From an uncultured Bacillaceae bacterium (lineage in GTDB: Bacteria > Bacillota > Bacilli > Bacillales > Alkalibacillaceae), in the NCBI GenBank assembly GCA_937958375.1, contig CALGNY010000052.1, forward strand, positions 1 through 7,677: 7,677 nt of DNA, read 5' to 3'. A program made the translations under genes and the position numbers. Position 1 is the stretch's first letter, and every line of letters begins with the position of its first letter. Below, piece by piece: positions 6,037 through 7,677 of the stretch. The notes under the pieces are model-generated. The model ran no database searches. It was not told where the DNA came from and saw only the letters and a program-made list of their open reading frames with translations.

Positions 6037-6485
6037 GGTTGAAGCTCCTCGATTAATTTTTCATAGGCTTGTCCCTCTGCAGAAAAGTGAATCTGTCTTT
6101 GTTGATCATTGATCTTCTCGATATAAATGTCCAACCGATCCGATGGAAGAAAGGCTTTGATGTTTTCCGCCCATTCAATGACCGAAACACCATTGTTTGA
6201 AAAATACTCATCAAAGCCGATATCTTCCTCATCTTCGCCTAGTCGGTAAACATCCATATGAAAAAGAGGAAGTCTTCCTTTATACTCTTTAACGATTGTA
6301 TAAGTTGGACTATTGACTGTACGCTTGATTTCTAAACCCTTCGCCAAACCTTTTGTGAACGTCGTTTTTCCTGCTCCCAAGCCACCATTTAATGTAATGA
6401 CCTGATTAGCCTTAACGATCTCACCTAACTTTTCGCCAAGTTCCATTGTTTGTTGCTCATTTTCGGCGTTTATCGTTAAATCCAT
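6033..6485 (-). CDS. tsaE: tRNA threonylcarbamoyladenosine biosynthesis ATPase TsaE
   Basis: Small P-loop ATPase that binds and resets the TsaB-TsaD heterodimer in multi-turnover t6A synthesis. The 150 residues show the Walker A loop NGGLGAGKTTFTKGLAKGL (33-51), the signature VNSPTYTIVKEY (57-68), HMDVYRL (76-82) and the Walker B-like VSVIEWAEN (100-108), all in the expected order. The ATG at 6485 is preceded by AGGTGATG at about 5 nt. It follows thiL by 18 nt and its stop overlaps the tsaB start as ATGA, so the two are almost certainly translationally coupled. B. subtilis orthologue: ydiB. Confidence 0.96.
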   Translation of the reverse strand: MDLTINAENEQQTMELGEKLGEIVKANQVITLNGGLGAGKTTFTKGLAKGLEIKRTVNSPTYTIVKEYKGRLPLFHMDVYRLGEDEEDIGFDEYFSNNGVSVIEWAENIKAFLPSDRLDIYIEKINDQQRQIHFSAEGQAYEKLIEELQP

Positions 6486-6503
6486 TTCATCACCTACTTC
6501 AGT

Positions 6504-7460
6504 TTAACCATGGGAATAACCGCTTTTCTTCAGGATTGTTTTCCGATCATTCTCCTGTAAAAATACACTGGGACTAGTTGTTGACTCTGTCACTTTTCCA
6601 ATCTGAGTCAATTGGATTTCATCAGCGCATAAATCCACTAATTTCTTCCACTCAACAGGTGAACAAGCCCCGACTAATTCAAAGTCTTCCCCACTTGACA
6701 AGACATACGTCTTTAATCGGTCATAATGTATGTTTTTCATCTGTTGATGGACGGGTAGCTGCTCCCAATTTACTTCGATATTCACGTTGGATGATTCAGC
6801 TAGTTCGTTCAATTCACTCGCTAAACCATCACTGATATCATTCAAAGCCATCCGTGTGATTTGATTTGTCATCTCTGTAAATCGATTTCTAGGAACGGGT
6901 CGTTTATGCCGAGTCGCAAAATAATCGCTTAATGAATAATTATCGTTTAATCGATCAAATCCAAAGGCAGCCTCACCCAAATTTCCCGTAACAAAAACGA
7001 CGTCTCCTGGTTTGGCATAACTACGCAAGCGCCGGCGTTCAGGTAACACGCTTCCATATACACTTACCGTAATAACCAATTCATTTGCAGTAACCGTATC
7101 TCCACCAATCAAATCCATCTGGTACTGGTTCGCCAACCCTGTCATCCCATTATATAGCTGAATCAAGTTTTCTTCTGTCAACTTGGATGGCACTGCAAGA
7201 TTCACTGCATAATATAATGGATCAGCCCCCATAGCTGCCAAATCACTCAAATTGACTGCCAACACACGATATCCGATATCCTCAAAGCTCATATAGTCAT
7301 ACGAAAAATGAACATTCTCCACCATTGTATCAGAAGCAATAACAATCTCATATCCAATTGAAGGTTGAATGACCGCACCATCGTCGCCCATTCCTTTAAT
7401 CAGAGAAGCATTTTTATAATATGCAGGTTTGATTCGGTTAATTAAGTCAAACTCTCTCAC
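6504..7460 (-). CDS. thiL: Thiamine-monophosphate kinase ThiL
   Basis: PurM/SelD-like ATP-dependent kinase that phosphorylates thiamine monophosphate to thiamine diphosphate, the last step of cofactor synthesis. Marks counted from a GTG at 7460: REFDLINRIKP (2-12), GMGDDGAVI (23-31), SDTMVENVHF (43-52), NLSDLAAMGADP (70-81), LIGGDTV (117-123), VTGNLGEAAFGF (157-168), NDISDGLASEL (207-217) and SSGEDFELVGA (255-265). These include the Asp residues that bind Mg-ATP. The GTG gives 318 residues beginning like other ThiL proteins and has GGCGGTGG upstream. The ATG at 7499 would add 13 atypical residues, lacks a ribosome site and coincides with a -10-like motif, so I prefer the GTG, without certainty. 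First gene of the thiL-tsaE-tsaB-rimI-tsaD operon; in the Bacillus lineage this housekeeping mix is conserved although thiamine and tRNA modification are unrelated pathways. Confidence 0.93.
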   Translation of the reverse strand: MREFDLINRIKPAYYKNASLIKGMGDDGAVIQPSIGYEIVIASDTMVENVHFSYDYMSFEDIGYRVLAVNLSDLAAMGADPLYYAVNLAVPSKLTEENLIQLYNGMTGLANQYQMDLIGGDTVTANELVITVSVYGSVLPERRRLRSYAKPGDVVFVTGNLGEAAFGFDRLNDNYSLSDYFATRHKRPVPRNRFTEMTNQITRMALNDISDGLASELNELAESSNVNIEVNWEQLPVHQQMKNIHYDRLKTYVLSSGEDFELVGACSPVEWKKLVDLCADEIQLTQIGKVTESTTSPSVFLQENDRKTILKKSGYSHG

Positions 7461-7494
7461 TTCACCACCGCCATAATCGAAAATTACTTCTCTC

Positions 7495-7561
7495 ATCATA
7501 ACATGATTAGTTGTGCAAATTCGATTTCTGCTACTTGGATGATAGGTGTCCTTCTATAACA
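7495..7561 (-). promoter_or_regulatory. Possible thiL operon promoter (two candidate extended -10 elements)
   Basis: On the minus strand TGTTATGAT (7495-7503) is an extended -10 with five of six hexamer matches, and TGTTATAGA (7553-7561) is a weaker one 58 bp upstream. Neither has a good -35. Use of the nearer one would start the transcript inside the ATG-7499 extension and fit the GTG start of thiL. No thiamine-riboswitch (THI box) pattern was seen in the short leader. Promoter identity is a guess from motif alone. Confidence 0.35.
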
Positions 7562-7572
7562 TTAAAATTTTG

Positions 7573-7604
7573 CATTAAAAAAACATGTGGTTCTCCACAT
7601 GTTT
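7573..7604 (-). terminator. Rho-independent terminator of the tRNA transcript
   Basis: A 10-bp perfect stem AAACATGTGG/CCACATGTTT (7581-7590 with 7595-7604) closes a TTCT/AGAA loop. On the minus strand it lies about 21 nt after the tRNA-Asp CCA end and runs into a stretch of seven or more T. It should end the tRNA (and any upstream rRNA) transcript before thiL. Confidence 0.9.
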
Positions 7605-7625
7605 CATCTCACTTCATTTATGTAA

Positions 7626-7677
7626 TGGCGGTCCGGACGGGACTCGAACCCGCGACCTCCTGCGTGACAGGCAGGCA
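7626..7677 (-). tRNA. tRNA-Asp (GTC), 5' part outside the window
   Basis: Minus-strand reading gives the anticodon stem-loop CCTGC-CTGTCAC-GCAGG with anticodon GTC (7666-7668), a short variable loop, a T-arm with GGTTCGAGTCCC, the 3' acceptor strand GTCCGGACCG and a genome-encoded CCA (7626-7628). This matches the Bacillus tRNA-Asp very closely. The 5' acceptor strand and D-arm lie beyond the right edge, so about two thirds of the gene is visible. In B. subtilis a tRNA-Asp at the end of the rrnE-trnE cluster precedes thiL, so an rRNA/tRNA operon may lie just to the right. Confidence 0.95.

Noticed and set aside
7500..7572. Thiamine (THI-box) riboswitch upstream of thiL
   Set aside because: Leader is short and I see no conserved THI-box core; thiL is usually not riboswitch-controlled in this operon.

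Overview
The window reads as chromosomal DNA from a Firmicute of the Bacillaceae type. The reasons are strong GGAGG-like ribosome binding sites, a tRNA-Asp / thiL-tsaE-tsaB-rimI-tsaD order matching Bacillus subtilis (where, from memory, the rrnE-trnE cluster ends in tRNA-Asp just before thiL-ydiB-ydiC-ydiD-gcp), and Bacillus-style DnaA boxes. A TAXI-type TRAP transporter and a very acidic lipoprotein linker would fit a salt- or alkali-tolerant relative, but genus cannot be fixed from sequence alone. All genes lie on the minus strand, so the biology reads from right to left.

Right end (7495-7677): the 3' two thirds of a tRNA-Asp(GTC) with encoded CCA, a strong rho-independent terminator, and weak extended -10 elements in front of thiL. 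Middle (3886-7460): thiL, tsaE, tsaB, rimI and tsaD. The last four are tightly coupled, with ATGA or short stop/start overlaps. TsaB, TsaD and TsaE are the three bacterial threonylcarbamoyl-transfer proteins that make t6A37 on ANN-decoding tRNAs. ThiL makes thiamine diphosphate. RimI is a GNAT N-acetyltransferase.

Intergenic region 3586-3885 is the most information-rich non-coding stretch. It holds the tsaD terminator, a cluster of six DnaA-box-like 9-mers (three perfect TTATCCACA, two of them directly abutting, and three one-mismatch), and an extended -10 promoter with small palindromes driving the next operon. The cluster sits beside tsaD (gcp), where I recall one of the B. subtilis DnaA-box clusters lying outside oriC, so a replication-control role is the leading idea.

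Left (118-3585): a three-gene TAXI-TRAP importer operon comprising a lipoprotein substrate receptor, a small membrane-anchored DUF1850 protein and a fused 4TM/12TM permease. The genes overlap by 11 and 4 nt. It ends in a strong bidirectional-looking terminator. The extreme left edge (1-57) holds 2.7 copies of a 21-bp tandem repeat that probably continues outside the window.

No unknown protein system was found. The points that deserve attention are the DnaA-box cluster and its overlap with the tsaD terminator, the 21-bp repeat array, and the small DUF1850 partner of the transporter.
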